This document shows, piece after piece, positions 1 to 11,600 of a stretch of DNA of 64,000 nt. Position 1 is the stretch's first letter, and every line of letters starts with the position of its first letter. The translations under genes and the position numbers were made by a program. The stretch lies in NCBI GenBank assembly GCA_030272585.1, contig BSYQ01000011.1, forward strand, positions 1,116,001 to 1,180,000, in the 5' to 3' direction. Under the pieces are notes generated by a model. That model worked only from the letters and a program-made list of their open reading frames with translations, was not told the DNA's origin and did no database searches. The stretch comes from Bryopsis sp. KO-2023. Lineage: Eukaryota > Chlorophyta > Ulvophyceae > Bryopsidales > Bryopsidaceae.

Positions 1-1535
1 CTACAGCAGTGGATGAAACCACCACAGCTATTGAGGACAAGTATAACAATGCTGAAGGACAGAAAGCAGATCTAGAAGAGACTAGATGGGCTTTAACTGA
101 TCCAGAATATCAGAAAGCAGTTGATGGCTGGATGAAAGATGGAATCCTGAGAACACCTATTCCTCCACAAGTGATGCAAGTGCATATGATGCAAGCAACA
201 CAAACAGTACAGAATACAGAGGAAGGAGAAACTGAGGGACAAACTCAGGATATCCCAACATCTGGTCAGCCACCAGTACAGCAAGTTATACCTGCCACAA
301 GTACTGGAGCAGTACCTCCAGGACCCTCTTCTTTAGGTCTAATAGACCTCACTTCAGGACAACAACTGTCCATGGGTTTACCACCCCCTATACTGCAACC
401 ACCAGCAGTAACTATAGCACCTCCAGCTACCTTTACTGTAGGTACTACCCCAGCACCATCAGGAATGGGAATTAGACCACCAAATCCCTTTGAACAGTTA
501 ACAAGTCAAAGAGCATCCAGTGGTGGTGCACCTGGAGGAAATCCAGGGGATCCAAATGGATCAAATGGACCAAATGGCCCAGACAGACCAGGCATGCCTA
601 GAGCATCTGGTTCTGGACATCCAGGGCCAGGGAATGGTGGTGATGGTGGTGGAGGTGATGGAGGAGGTCCCCCAGGAGGAGGACCACCTGATAGAGATCC
701 TAGTGGCACATCAGGAGGTTCAGGACAAGGTCCTGATAGACCTTACAGCAAACAGATTAAGCTCACTCCCCCAGAGAAGTTCACAGGAGATGAAAGGATG
801 TCTGCAACAGAATGGATACTAGGAATGAAGAGATGGTTGCAGAATCAACACATCTTAGAGAGAGACTGGTTATCCTGTTTTCAGTCACATCTCCAGGGAG
901 ATGCACTTAGCTGGTTGAACCTAATGGACATACAGATCATGAATCAGGAAAAAGCAGAGTATGCTAGCTGGCAAGAGTTCACTCAAGAGCTCAGGAATGT
1001 TTTTGAGCCAGTTTCCTTAATAGAGACTGCCAGAAAGCAGTTAAGAACTCTAAGGCAGACAGGAACTGCCTTAGGCTACATCAGACTCTTCAGAAAGCTG
1101 ATGTTTAGACTCCCCAACCTACCTCAAGAAGAAAGATATGCAGCCTTTGTGGATGGGCTCTCAGATAGAAATATGCAAGCACAGGTTATGACCCTGTGTG
1201 ATGGAGATCTGGATAAGGCCATCCTCACAGTCCAAAGACTCTCTGCAACTATAGGCAGTAGAGGTGGCACTACTAGCAGTTTTAGAGGCAGAGGTAGAGG
1301 GAGGGGAAGATTTGGACAAAGAAATACACAGATGTCAGCAATGATGTCTGCTGCAACATCACAACTGCCTCCTGCAGCAAATTCAGTTAAGGCTGTGCAG
1401 CAGAGAGGTCAGATGAAATCTAGGCCCTCAAGGGGAGGATCCTTCAAGTGTTTTCTATGTGGAAGCACAGAGCATGGGGTAAGACAGTGTCCCAAACTGT
1501 CCCAAGCTCAGAAAGCCCTGAAGAAGGGAAACTAA
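1..1535 (+). CDS. gag: LTR-1 Gag (5' end cut by window edge)
   Basis: Structural Gag of a Ty3/gypsy element, expected to form the virus-like particle. The frame is open at the left edge; the first in-window candidate start (base 9) is GTG, so the true start is probably outside. A Pro/Gln-rich region is followed by a Gly/Pro/Asp-rich, collagen-like stretch (about 520-740), a retrotransposon-gag capsid-type domain (about 770-1240, with FTGDERMSATEWILGMKRWL), an RG-rich patch (GRGRGRGRF, about 1290) and one CCHC zinc knuckle, CFLCGSTEHGVRQC, at about 1448-1490. Pol begins in another frame over the knuckle, overlapping by about 88 bp, a common gag-pol arrangement. The reading frame is otherwise clean. 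Confidence 0.88.
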   Translation, partial: TAVDETTTAIEDKYNNAEGQKADLEETRWALTDPEYQKAVDGWMKDGILRTPIPPQVMQVHMMQATQTVQNTEEGETEGQTQDIPTSGQPPVQQVIPATSTGAVPPGPSSLGLIDLTSGQQLSMGLPPPILQPPAVTIAPPATFTVGTTPAPSGMGIRPPNPFEQLTSQRASSGGAPGGNPGDPNGSNGPNGPDRPGMPRASGSGHPGPGNGGDGGGGDGGGPPGGGPPDRDPSGTSGGSGQGPDRPYSKQIKLTPPEKFTGDERMSATEWILGMKRWLQNQHILERDWLSCFQSHLQGDALSWLNLMDIQIMNQEKAEYASWQEFTQELRNVFEPVSLIETARKQLRTLRQTGTALGYIRLFRKLMFRLPNLPQEERYAAFVDGLSDRNMQAQVMTLCDGDLDKAILTVQRLSATIGSRGGTTSSFRGRGRGRGRFGQRNTQMSAMMSAATSQLPPAANSVKAVQQRGQMKSRPSRGGSFKCFLCGSTEHGVRQCPKLSQAQKALKKGN

Positions 1536-4500
1536 AAGAGGAGGCTAGTGTTGGGTCAGCTAAGCCTCCAGATGATATTGAAATGAAAGAACCCACTACA
1601 AAAACACCAGCCTCACTAAATGATGGTGTTCAAGAGACACCTGTGGTTGCAGCCCCTATTGCAACAGAACAGGAAGCATACACACTGGATGGGGTCACTC
1701 CAGGAGTGTTAATTCAAAAGAAAAAGCAGTCTCAAAAGAGAGTGGATAAACAAACAGAGGCCACTGTGAGTTTACCCACTAGAGTGGAAAGAAATGTTGA
1801 GGGAAAGGAACCAGTTCAGACTGCAGTAGCTCAGGCTACAGCAGCATATAGAGGATATGAACTGGCAGGATTTATTGGTGCAAAGAAAGCTACAGCATAC
1901 ATTGATACAGGATCCACTGCTAACTATATTAGCATGGATGCAGTCAAGGAACTGGGACTGCAATACAAACCACAAGAAACTCCTGTTAAGTTTCTAGATG
2001 GTACAGAAAGGAAATCAGTGGGGAGATGTTTTGGCATCCCATTTGTCTGTGGAAAGATCCAGCTCTCATTTGATGCTGATGTCTTTCCAGACAGTAATCA
2101 CCCAATTCTACTGGGATTGCCCTGGCTTATACACTACAATCCCAAAGTGGATTTTAAGTCAGGAATAATCACAGTCAACAAGGGCAGAAAAAGTGTAAAA
2201 TTACCACTCTCAGTGATGCCTGAATATCAGCTCAAACCCACTGGAGCTACAGAACTTTCCTTTTGTTCTAGTGGCAGAATCAAAAGACAGATAGAAAAAG
2301 GGGAAATTAAACACATCATCATGGTGGTGATCAGGCCAGAGGATGAATCAAAGACTGGAGTAGAAACAATCCCAGAACAAAGGGAAGGGGATGATCTACA
2401 GAAAATCCTGCAGGAGGATATGGATCCCAGGATTAAGGAAGTACTGACTCAGTACAGAAAAGTATTTGCAAAAGATTTGCCTAAAGGTGTACCTCCTACC
2501 AGACTGGGTCATGAATTCAGGATTGATCTGGAGGAGGGTACTGAACCCATGTACAGGCCACTGTATAAACTGTCTCCTCTTGAGTTAGATGAGGTTAAAA
2601 GACAGTTAGATTACCTTTTGGAGATGGATTTCATTGAACCATCACAATCACCATTTGGGGCACCCATCCTGTTTGTCCCTAAGAAAGATGGAGGGCTCAG
2701 GATGTGCCTGGATTACAGATGGCTCAATAAGAAAACCATCAAAAATAGATACCCTCTGCCCTTACCAGAGGAGATGATAGACAGGGTACATGGGGCAAAA
2801 TATTTTACTAAGATTGATCTGAGATCAGGCTACTGGCAGATGCCTCTAAGGGAAGAGGACAGGCCTAAGACTGCCTTTAGAAGCAGATTTGGACACTATC
2901 AGTTCAAAGTGCTTTCCTTTGGACTTACTAATGCTCCAGCACAATACATGAACATGGTTAATGATATCTTCAAGGATATGCTGGATATCTTTGTGCTGAT
3001 CTTCATTGATGATCTCTTAATCTATTCTAAGAGCATCTCTGAGCATGTAGAGCATCTGGCAGCAGTCTTAGCCAGGCTACAGAAGTATAGTCTATTTGCA
3101 AAGGCCACCAAAAGTGAAATCTGTGTAAGGGAAACAGATTTCTGTGGATTTTGGTTGAGTGAAAAAGGGATCTCAGCAATGGATGTGAAAGTTAAGGCAA
3201 TCAGGGATTGGAAGCCCTTAAAGACAGTTACAGATGTCAGGAGTTTTCTGGGGATGGTTTCCTTCTATAGAAGATTCATCCCAGACTTTGCAAAGATAGC
3301 AGGCCCTCTGCATGACTTAACTAAGAAGGATGTCATGTGGGAGTGGGGATCTGCTCAGGAACAGGCTTTTCAAACACTCAAAACTGCATTGATGGGGAAA
3401 CCAGTGCTGATCCATCCTAATCCAGTGAAAGATTACACTGTGATTAGTGATGCATCTGGGGAAGCAACTGGAGGAGTCCTCTGTCAGGATCATGGCTCTG
3501 GATTACAGCCCATAGCCTTTTGCAGTAGAAGATTATCCAAATCAGAACAGAATTACTCAGTGTATGAAAGGGAACTCCTGGGAATAGCCTACTGCTTGAT
3601 GCAGTGGAGGCACTATTTAGAGGGCTGCCCAGGAGAAGTCACAGTCTTTACAGACCACCAGCCACTAACAAACTTTATGGATCAAAAAATGATGTCAAGG
3701 CCTCAGGCCAGGTGGCTGAGAGCAGGACATTTCCTCAGCATCAAACCAAAGATTCAGTACATCCAGGGGAAAATGAATCTAGTGGCTGATGCACTATCAA
3801 GAAGTCTACCAGCAGAGAATCAAGTGAATGTAGTGAGCTCCTTACAACCTAGTATGGAGGAGATTACACTCTGGGAACAAGCAACACTAGCAGATGTTGA
3901 GATCAAGGACATCTACACTCAAATACTGGATGGGGAGAGAATTCCAGGCTATGGAATTAATGAATCAGGATTGTTGATTTATCAAACTCAAGATGGACTC
4001 ATGAAGTTATGGGTACCTCAGGAACTGAGGATGAAAGTCCTTACAGAAGGACATGATAATCAAATCTCTGGACATCTAGGGATAGAGAGAACTCTGGAGC
4101 TGATGTCCAGGAAATACTACTGGAATGATATGAAAAAGGATGTCCAGGAATATGTCAGGACATGTGAGGTTTGCCAGCAAATGAAGCCTGAGTTGAGAGC
4201 TCAGAAAGGCTTGCTGCAACCTATTCCAGTAGCTGATAAGAAATGGGATCAGATCACTACTGATTTAGTGACTGATTTACCCCCTGTTGATGGATTTGAT
4301 TCCATTGCAGTCTTTGTTGATAGATTGACCAAAATGGTGAAGTTCATACCCTGTAGTAAAACAATAGATGCACCAGGGTATGCAAGGATATTCTTTGATC
4401 ACATCTTCAGGAATCATGGGATTCCTAGTGTGATAATCAGTGATAGAGACACTAGGTTTGCTAGTAAATTTTGGCAGGAGCTAATGAGATGTGTGGGCAC

Positions 4501-4542
4501 TAAAGTGAGAATGTCCACAGCCTTCCATCCTCAAACAGATGG
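1448..4542 (+). pseudogene. pol: LTR-1 Pol, first part: protease, RT, RNase H, integrase N-terminal part
   Basis: Polyprotein of a Ty3/gypsy element, interrupted by LTR-2 inside the integrase core. Seen in order: aspartic protease with DTGS at about 1904; reverse transcriptase with FIDD at about 3002-3013; RNase H with SDAS (about 3448) and HQPLTNF; integrase HHCC zinc domain (GHLGIERT ... CEVC, about 4068-4175); and the first two catalytic Asp regions (TTDLVTD about 4258, ISDRDTRF about 4438). The open frame continues past 4542 only by chance into inserted LTR-2/LTR-3 sequence, and that extension is not part of the protein. Order PR-RT-RH-IN is typical of Ty3/gypsy. Confidence 0.9.
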
Positions 4543-4605
4543 TGTAGTGAATCCGCCTGCAGACCGCTATTGTGGGCTGCTGGCTGTGAACTGCAAGCCT
4601 GAAAC

Positions 4606-4816
4606 TGATAGTGATTTGAGACGAAATGACTGGTCTGGGAGCGTTGAGGTGACTTGTATCATTAGTGTGACTCGTGATAGCCCTAGGGTACTATTTAAGG
4701 GACACGTAGTTAGACACTGGTTGGGTTGTTGTTGTTTGGTTGGATTCGCTGTTGTAGGGGAACGCTCCCAGGGGGAGTATGTAGAAAATTTATTTCCACC
4801 ACACACCCCACTATCA
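4606..4816 (+). repeat. LTR-3 5' LTR with TATA-like box and adjacent PBS
   Basis: A 211-bp LTR, TG...CA with the inverted ends TGATAGTG/CACTATCA. A TATA-like TATTTAA lies at about 4692-4698, leaving about 100 bp of R-U5. The PBS TGGTTTCGGAGC starts at 4819, two bases after the LTR, and is shared in its first 12 bases with the other elements here. Confidence 0.9.
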
Positions 4817-5449
4817 ATTGGTTTCGGAGCTGGGGTCGATCGACGTCGCTCCTCAAGAGGTCGTGGTGGTCGGAAACGAAACGGGAACGAAAAGGAAAAA
4901 GAAAAAAAATTGGATAGAAAGATCGATTTTGAAAAGATCTGGACGAAAAGATCTGTCGACAGGGAGGAGGTTGTTTTTCCAGGGGTATTCCTGAAGTAGG
5001 CCAGGCGAAACCAAGGCGAGAGGGTTCCCAACGGGTTCCCAACGTCGCGGAAAGAAGAGGGCCGAAAATTTTCGACGTGAAAAGTTGGGCGATAGAGATC
5101 CCAGGTCGATGAAAAGATCGACAGGTCGAAAAACCCTCGATCTCGAAACGGAAAGAGTCGACAAGGGGAGGAAAAGAGACAGAAAGAGAAAAGAGGACCT
5201 CTGTCTGTTTTCTTGAGGAGAGTAGACCTGGAAATTTAAGCCCCTGGAGCTAGATTTCACAGGAACCTCCAGAAAGGCTTTTTAAGGGTTCTTAAAAGCC
5301 CAAAACTAAGCCTTACCTCCACCTAAGTCTGAGGACTTGCTAGGCGAAAAAGCCTAAGCTTTGTCGACCAAATTCGCCTAAGTCGCCAAGTTCTGCGCCA
5401 ACTATAGAAGACTATAGAAAACTGCGCCAGGAACTGTCGACATGACTCA

Positions 5450-5870
5450 TTTGGTCACTCCAGAAAGTGTGACCCACAGAAAAACGCGCTGCAAGTCGAA
5501 AAATCTAACTGCCAGAGCGCGCGGCACGTTAACTTTAGCGTGAAAACGACCAAGGCAATGGCTGCCGCAATTGTGAAAAGGTCGGCGTGAAAACGACTAA
5601 GGGAACGGCTGGCGCAATTGTGAAAAGTTCGTCCACAGAAATGTGGTAAAAGCCGAACTGCGCCAACCTGTTGTTTTAAAGGTTGTCTCCACAGAAGTGT
5701 GGAAGGACAACTGCGCCAACCTATGGTTGAAGAAAACGTTGTTCCCACAGAGATGTGGAAAAAGAACTGCGCCAACCAAATTTCAAAGGGTTCCACAGAA
5801 ATGTGGTTGAAGAGAATTGCGCCACCCTATGGTTGCAGCAGCAAAGGTCGTCTTCACAGAAATTTGTGAT
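5450..5870 (+). repeat. LTR-3 leader: tandem hairpin repeats, candidate packaging signal
   Basis: First, a 47-bp unit occurs twice (5538-5584, 5585-5631). Four units spaced 56, 56 and 48 bp follow, each with a perfect 5-bp stem CCACA/TGTGG closing a tetraloop: GAAA (5633-5646), GAAG (5689-5702), GAGA (5745-5758), GAAA (5793-5806). A looser fifth is at 5854-5869. Each of the four is followed by A(C/T)TGCGCCA(A/C)CC or a close variant. Three of four loops fit GNRA. Stems are constant while spacers and loops vary, which looks like selection on RNA structure. Position near the 5' end of the RNA suits a packaging or dimer signal (inference). Confidence 0.7.
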
Positions 5871-8589
5871 AGGCGAAACTCGCAACTCCTAAGGCAGAGA
5901 GGTATATATAAATGCGCTACTCTCATTTATGTCTCGCGCAACGAAGACGAAACGCGCCAGGACATTCAGGGAAACGTGGAAAAAAGCGTTCAAGTCGATA
6001 AACTTGCTTGGGATAACGCAAGCGCCAGGAAGCAAGAAGGTATAGGAGGTGTTCCTGGTGACGATAAGCCAGATGGTGATGGAGGTGATGACCACTGCGA
6101 TAGGCGAACCCGTCCTTAGTTACACCCCCGCATTCCAGGTGCGCCTGATGGCGGAGGTGATGGTGGCGGTGGCGAATATCATCCCAAGAGGCTGGGAGAG
6201 CGTTGTGTTCAAGTGTTCTCAAGTAGGATAGTAGAGAACATGTGTGGCTGACGCGAAAACCAAGAGAACGTATGCGGTTGACGCGAAAAAGGATGAAGGC
6301 TGGCGAAACAAGGAAAATGCGCCAAGCTAGCCACCAAGGTTAAAAGACAAATGAACGCAACAGCTGACGACAGTATCGTGCCTGCAAAAAGCTGTATTGC
6401 ATCAGCAGGATATGAGAATAGCGAAGCTAACGCTGTTATCGACTGGAAAAACTTAGATTTTGGATATTAGGCCTAAAGGGAAAAGGAGAGTTCGTAAAAG
6501 GGGGTAAAGTTGCGATATAAAGGTTGAACTTTTAACCTAAGTTCGAGTCTGATGAGGCCATGGAAGTTGAGAGTGAGATGGCGCCTCTGACCCAAGAGGT
6601 TGTAACGAGAGGTGAAAGGGTGCGAACCATGACTAGAGGTGGGCGAGGTCAGAAGGTCACTAGATCATGGAGGCGACCAGAGGAGGGTGAGGGCAGAAGT
6701 TCACTGGATCGCCAGGAAAAACCGCACCGCCGCAGAACAAGGCAAAGACCATAAGCTCAAGAGACTAGACGGATCAAAAGGATAAGAACAAAGGATTCTT
6801 TCTTCAGAATATCACAAGAAAGATCTTGGAGAACCCCCAAATAGACCCGCGAGAGAACGGTAACCCGGTAATCGCAGAGGGGTCAAGGCGAATGGAGTAA
6901 TGGAGTAAGGTGGAGAAGATTTTTAAGGGTGATGGTTTTGGCTTTGAAGGCAATTCTAAGGTTTTTCGTTTCTTCTTCTGTGGACCAAGTCCAAAGGTGA
7001 ACCTAAAAGTATGAAAAGAAGTCAAGCATGTTGGACGCGACAGACCTTTGGTCTGTAAAGACAAACTGCGCCATTCTGCTAGAATTCGTGAAGTTAGTCA
7101 GAGACCCAACATTAAGAGTGAAGCATGTTTGCTTTTTGCGCCAACCAGAGAGTGTTGCAGTAAGCTCAGGTTGATGAAAGAAACAGAGCGACCCCAGGTG
7201 GTTAGTTGTGTGAGACAATCACCACCAAGCGTTAAGTTGTCATCTCTAGGAAACTATGGGATGTACACTTCGTTGGTGAGAAGAAAAAGACGAGGCTATG
7301 GGAGTCGAACCCATATTAGGGCCAACGCCTCGATCTAACTTCCAGCAAAAGAGATCATGACGAAGCAACTGTGAGCTTCGTATTTTCTGGGTGATGCGTG
7401 TGTTGCTGCCCAATGAGCCACTGTGTTGTGTGCGACGTTGCTGGAAGAAGCGACCGCCTGGTGGGAGTATTGTTGATGAAACGTTGGCAAAAGGCGTGGA
7501 GAGAACTGGGTTGATGCTGGCTGACGCAAGTGACACTGAAGGTGCCAAAAGGAGATGGAGATGGAGTTATGTGATTGAAAACTTCGAGGGGAAAAATTGA
7601 ATTCTCCCTATACAAGCGTGGAAGGCTATTATAACTGAGCCTCAATTGGAGTCAAGTGTGGAGGCAGTTGTGAAGCGCCCCACCTAGAGAAATACTTATA
7701 CGCTGCAAAAGAGCTGGGAGTATAAAGAGGAAGTTTCCAAGAGGATCTGAACGACCACAACCTTGCGTTCTAAACAAAAGTGACGAACAGCAAGAAGAGA
7801 AGTGGTAAACACGAGTCGCTATATTATGCGAAATGCACTCGCGTTTATATGGAGCACCTAAGTAGGAGCACGCCTCTAATAAGGGGAAGCGACCAACGCT
7901 GTGGTGTTACTACGTTCAGTAGCAGAAGGAAAACGGGGAAGTGTAAGTGAGTAGAAGCGAGACGCTCCTCCAACACTCCCGAAGATTCCTCTGCATGGAA
8001 AGTGCGTTAACTACAGAGATAGCACTAAAACGTTCAACATGAGAAGTTAAAGAACGTTCACTTGGAAACTCCGTCGTGAAGGTATGAGTCGAAGTTTGGG
8101 AGAGTATGAAAGATGGAAAAGTAAGAAAAAGTGGGAAGGAAAGCTAAAGAAGACATGTGGAAAATGTGCTAAGTGAAGAGCACCTGTGGAGTTATTCATT
8201 GTGGAAATAACATGATATTTTGGAGAAGGGCCGGAAGTTTTTCTACCTTGTGAGAGCAAGAAGATCCAACGACTGAAAGGCTATGGAGTGTAATGTTAAC
8301 CAAGTGTGGATGGCGAAATTATAACGAGGGAAAGACAATGTGTTAAAGAGAGAAAGTGATAGGAGCTTAAAGCGCCACGTTGACACGCGCAAAACGATGT
8401 GTTGTTGAGAACTTCAAACATCGATCGCTCTATTGTTCTTTCCACCCTAGAACTTTGTTCTATGGGGATACCATGCTTGTGTTAAGCACAAGGAGATGTG
8501 CACCCAGTGCGCTGGTTGATGCACTTCCACGAGAGAGTCGTCGTTGCAAGGGAAAACTTCAAACTTATATAAATTTCGATCTATAAGAG
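5871..8589 (+). other. LTR-3 interior, non-coding
   Basis: No recognised protein domain. A 64-codon frame from an ATG in good context at 6560 encodes an Arg/Gly-rich basic peptide (RGERVRTMTRGGRGQK), but nothing supports it as a gene. A tRNA-like T-arm and acceptor helix sits on the minus strand at 7291-7330 (separate entry). Otherwise I see no gene. Confidence 0.6.
7285..7330 (-). other. tRNA-like T-arm plus acceptor-type helix followed by a T run
   Basis: Read on the minus strand, CGAGGCG, an 11-nt linker, a perfect T-arm ATGGG-TTCGACT-CCCAT and then AGCCTCG form a 6-bp acceptor-like stem over a 5-bp T stem. The T-loop gives a Pol III B-box (GGTTCGACTCC), and TCTTTTT follows immediately. 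D and anticodon arms are missing, so it is not a tRNA gene. It may be a tRNA-derived fragment or a chance fold. Confidence 0.4.
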
Positions 8590-8595
8590 AGAGAG

Positions 8596-8680
8596 GATGC
8601 GTGAAGCAAGAAGTCTATACCACGTGAGATGCGTGAAGAAGGATCTATACCACGTGAGATGCGTGAAGCAAGAAGGATCT
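8596..8680 (+). repeat. LTR-3 short tandem repeat with G-box motifs
   Basis: Three copies (8596-8627, 8628-8657, 8658-8680, the last partial) of a 30-32-bp unit beginning GATGCGTGAAG. The first two end CCACGTGA, giving G-box (CACGTG) cores at about 8621 and 8651. No function is evident. Confidence 0.6.
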
Positions 8681-11600
8681 CCAAGAGAAAACTGCGTGGA
8701 GTTGTTGCCTTATATTATGCGGCAACAAAGAGTATGAAAGAACCTTGAAGTCCATGCGAGGGAATTTGTGTTAACTATCACAAAACCTTGTGCAAAGGCT
8801 AAGGGATACCTCCTAAGGGAGAGGATGTTTATTCGCCACCTGAGAAATTCGAGAGCTAGGTGACGCACTATGTGGATGATAGCCTTGTGCATAACGGGGT
8901 TCAGAGGATGACAATGGTTGCCAACCCCAGGAGAATGAGATGCAAGTGGCAACCGCAAAAGGTTTGCTGATGGTGGTGGAGCGAAGAGGAAGGAGTTTAT
9001 CTCCTAGAATTCATAACACCCTTGAGCATCATGGATTGAGATTTGGGATATCCACCAAGGGACTTGGTGAGAGGCGTTCGTGAACGCATTGCCCTGTTTA
9101 GGGACCCCCAATGATGCGTCATCCATGTGTTAATGGTTGATTCCAGGCTGGTCGAGCCGTGGTTGCTCCCAGTGTCTGACAAGTGTGTGGTGAGGCTGAT
9201 GGGAAAACAGAAGCCACACCTTCATCATTGGCCTGTAGTGTCAGGACTAACTCCGTGGATGAACTCGACCATATTTCGCTTCAGAGTGTCCGCATTCGCG
9301 AGATCTTCGCCACATCATCCATGTGGATATGTTGTGATGTGTGGTGCATCTTTTTCTCAAGGTTTTATGGAGGTTGACGCATTTTTATGCGATACGGCTG
9401 GAGATATGTGCAACCTTGCAATATTTGCGCATAGCGACTTGCTGTGTTTGTGGGGAGGCTACCCACTCTATGTTTTTCTACCCTTTTGGGACGTGGACGA
9501 GGGCGTTCCACTGGCCCCAGGGGGGACAGGAGTGCTCACGAGCGACGAATGAGGTTACCGACGAAGGAGGTCACGAAGTAGTCGTGAGTGAGGTAAATCG
9601 AACAAACGAACGAAGTGAGTCTCTTCAGCAACGGAGTGCGCAGTGAGATTTACTGGCCGCCAGGCCACACTCAAAATTTTGAATCAAACCCGGTGTATAC
9701 ATTGGATGCACTGGAAATGCGACATGGAGGACGAGTTGAGGGTGGTACTCTCTAGCACAAGTTGCTAAAGTATGTGATGGAGTTGTTTCAAAGAAGTTGT
9801 TTTCGAACGTGATAAAAGAGAATACCCACGAGAGGGACAGCCACAAGTGGCTGAGACGTGATCGATGAATGTGGAGAAAAGGAATTGGAGTGTTGTGGGA
9901 TGGTTGAGACACCTTGCTGTCTCCCATGACGGTAAAACCACTATTACAGGGCGTGTGATAGTTGGTGATCTCGAAGTCCTGAGAAACCGTGGCGAAAATA
10001 TAGGAGACTCCATAGAATCACACATTAGTCGGGATAAGAATCCTTGCAGGGAACTCGAGGAGCTGAAACTCAATACCTCATTAGAGTATGAGTTAAAGGA
10101 TTCGTCAGCTTCAAGACGGCCTTGGTGATGGTCGCCTAGTGTGAAGTCCACCTTAGTTTCGGTAGTACTAAGGGGGAGGAGACGTGATTCTACCCTAAGT
10201 GTTCAAAGAGAGGAACACAGGAGCGAAAAGAGACGTAGCAGCTGGAACCCTGTGCGCCAGCTACCGCGTACGCGCGTGTGAAGACTTCCTAAGGGAAATG
10301 TGGCTACGTTAATATGATGGCGAAACAGTTTACTTAATCCAATACTCGAAGTGGATGGTGCTCTGTGTATCATTTTATTGAGAAGAGAGCGCAACACTTG
10401 GAGTTCGTTTGTTATCGACGAGTGTGAAGACAATTCCAGCGACACATGTCAACGCGACTAAGGTGTTAAGGTGATGCATGGCGTGGAATATGTCTATTTC
10501 TGAGGGTGAAGCATATGGACCGACCAAAAGACAAGTCTGTCGTTCTGAAAAGGAGAAGGCAAATATTAGCCTCGCGACAGAGGTTCCATGAAGGATAAAG
10601 CAAGAGTAACTTCGTGGAAGGGATTGAGCAGTAGCTTGATCAATTGACGTCGAGGATCGGTGTGTGCTATCACATGAAGAGCTTAGCTCTGGAGGAGATG
10701 AAGTTCACAAGAGTTTAATGGACTCTGGCGCAAGTATTTGACAATCCGCCAAGTGCTACGAGTAGTGACTGAACCAGAGCAGCAATCGGCGAAAGATAAA
10801 CGAGCAGCGGAGAAAACTCTTGAACGACAAGAGGTGTGATATCTTCAACGACAACAAGTGCGTTTAACCAACGTGTTGGTTGGAGAAAGAGAGAGACTAT
10901 CGAGTGCCACAACCAGATTGAGAAACACCACTCTGTTTAAGGTTGATGGTAAAAGGAACTGCATTGGATTACACTTGAGAGTTGAAGAAACACAAGTGGA
11001 AAAAGAAGAAGCAATAGCAACAGTGGACGTCGACTATAAAGGAACCGTGGTGAGCATCTCGGAAGATTTGCAGACGGAGGAGGAGAAGACGAGCAGAATA
11101 CGCGATAAATCCTTGTACAGCGGTTGTAAGTCGCCAAAGAGCGCAGTAAAGACTATTCCCATCAAGGTAATAAGTCGGAATGCCGTGCATGGTTTATAGC
11201 CGATCCATCAAAGGCAAGAGGAGTCGCAGATATTACTTCTGTTGGCGAAGAACACGAGAATGCCTAACGCATCCTTGTTTATCTTTGTGAGAAAATACTT
11301 GAAGAATGAGGAGATTATCCACACTACCTTCGGGACTTGCATGATGTATGGGTGCAAACACATGTGAGTGTGGGATACGTTCTAAGTCTTCAACGTGGAG
11401 CTTGCATATGGTGACTGCCTACAATGGGTAGTGCAGAAAGGAGTTGCATCTTCAAACGTCAGTGAACTGGAAGGAGGAGAAGCGTTAGCTGGATAGGCAA
11501 CCGGTAACGCAAGGATCAACAAGTGGAAGAATTTATCGAGGAAATAAGAAGAGAAGCACGAGGAAGAATAAGCAAGAGATGAATGGCGGTCAGAGGCATA

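Noticed and set aside
4543-4999. C-terminal extension of the LTR-1 pol frame
   Set aside because: This stretch is inserted LTR-2 and LTR-3 DNA, read by chance in phase.
5630-5870. CRISPR-like repeat-spacer look of the LTR-3 hairpin array
   Set aside because: Eukaryotic retroelement context, imperfect short repeats, unequal spacing and no cas genes.
7285-7362. Complete tRNA gene
   Set aside because: Only T-arm and acceptor-like stems are present; D and anticodon arms cannot be drawn.
9127-9552. 141-codon frame inside LTR-3
   Set aside because: No domain, unremarkable composition and no conserved neighbour; expected by chance in 7.8 kb.
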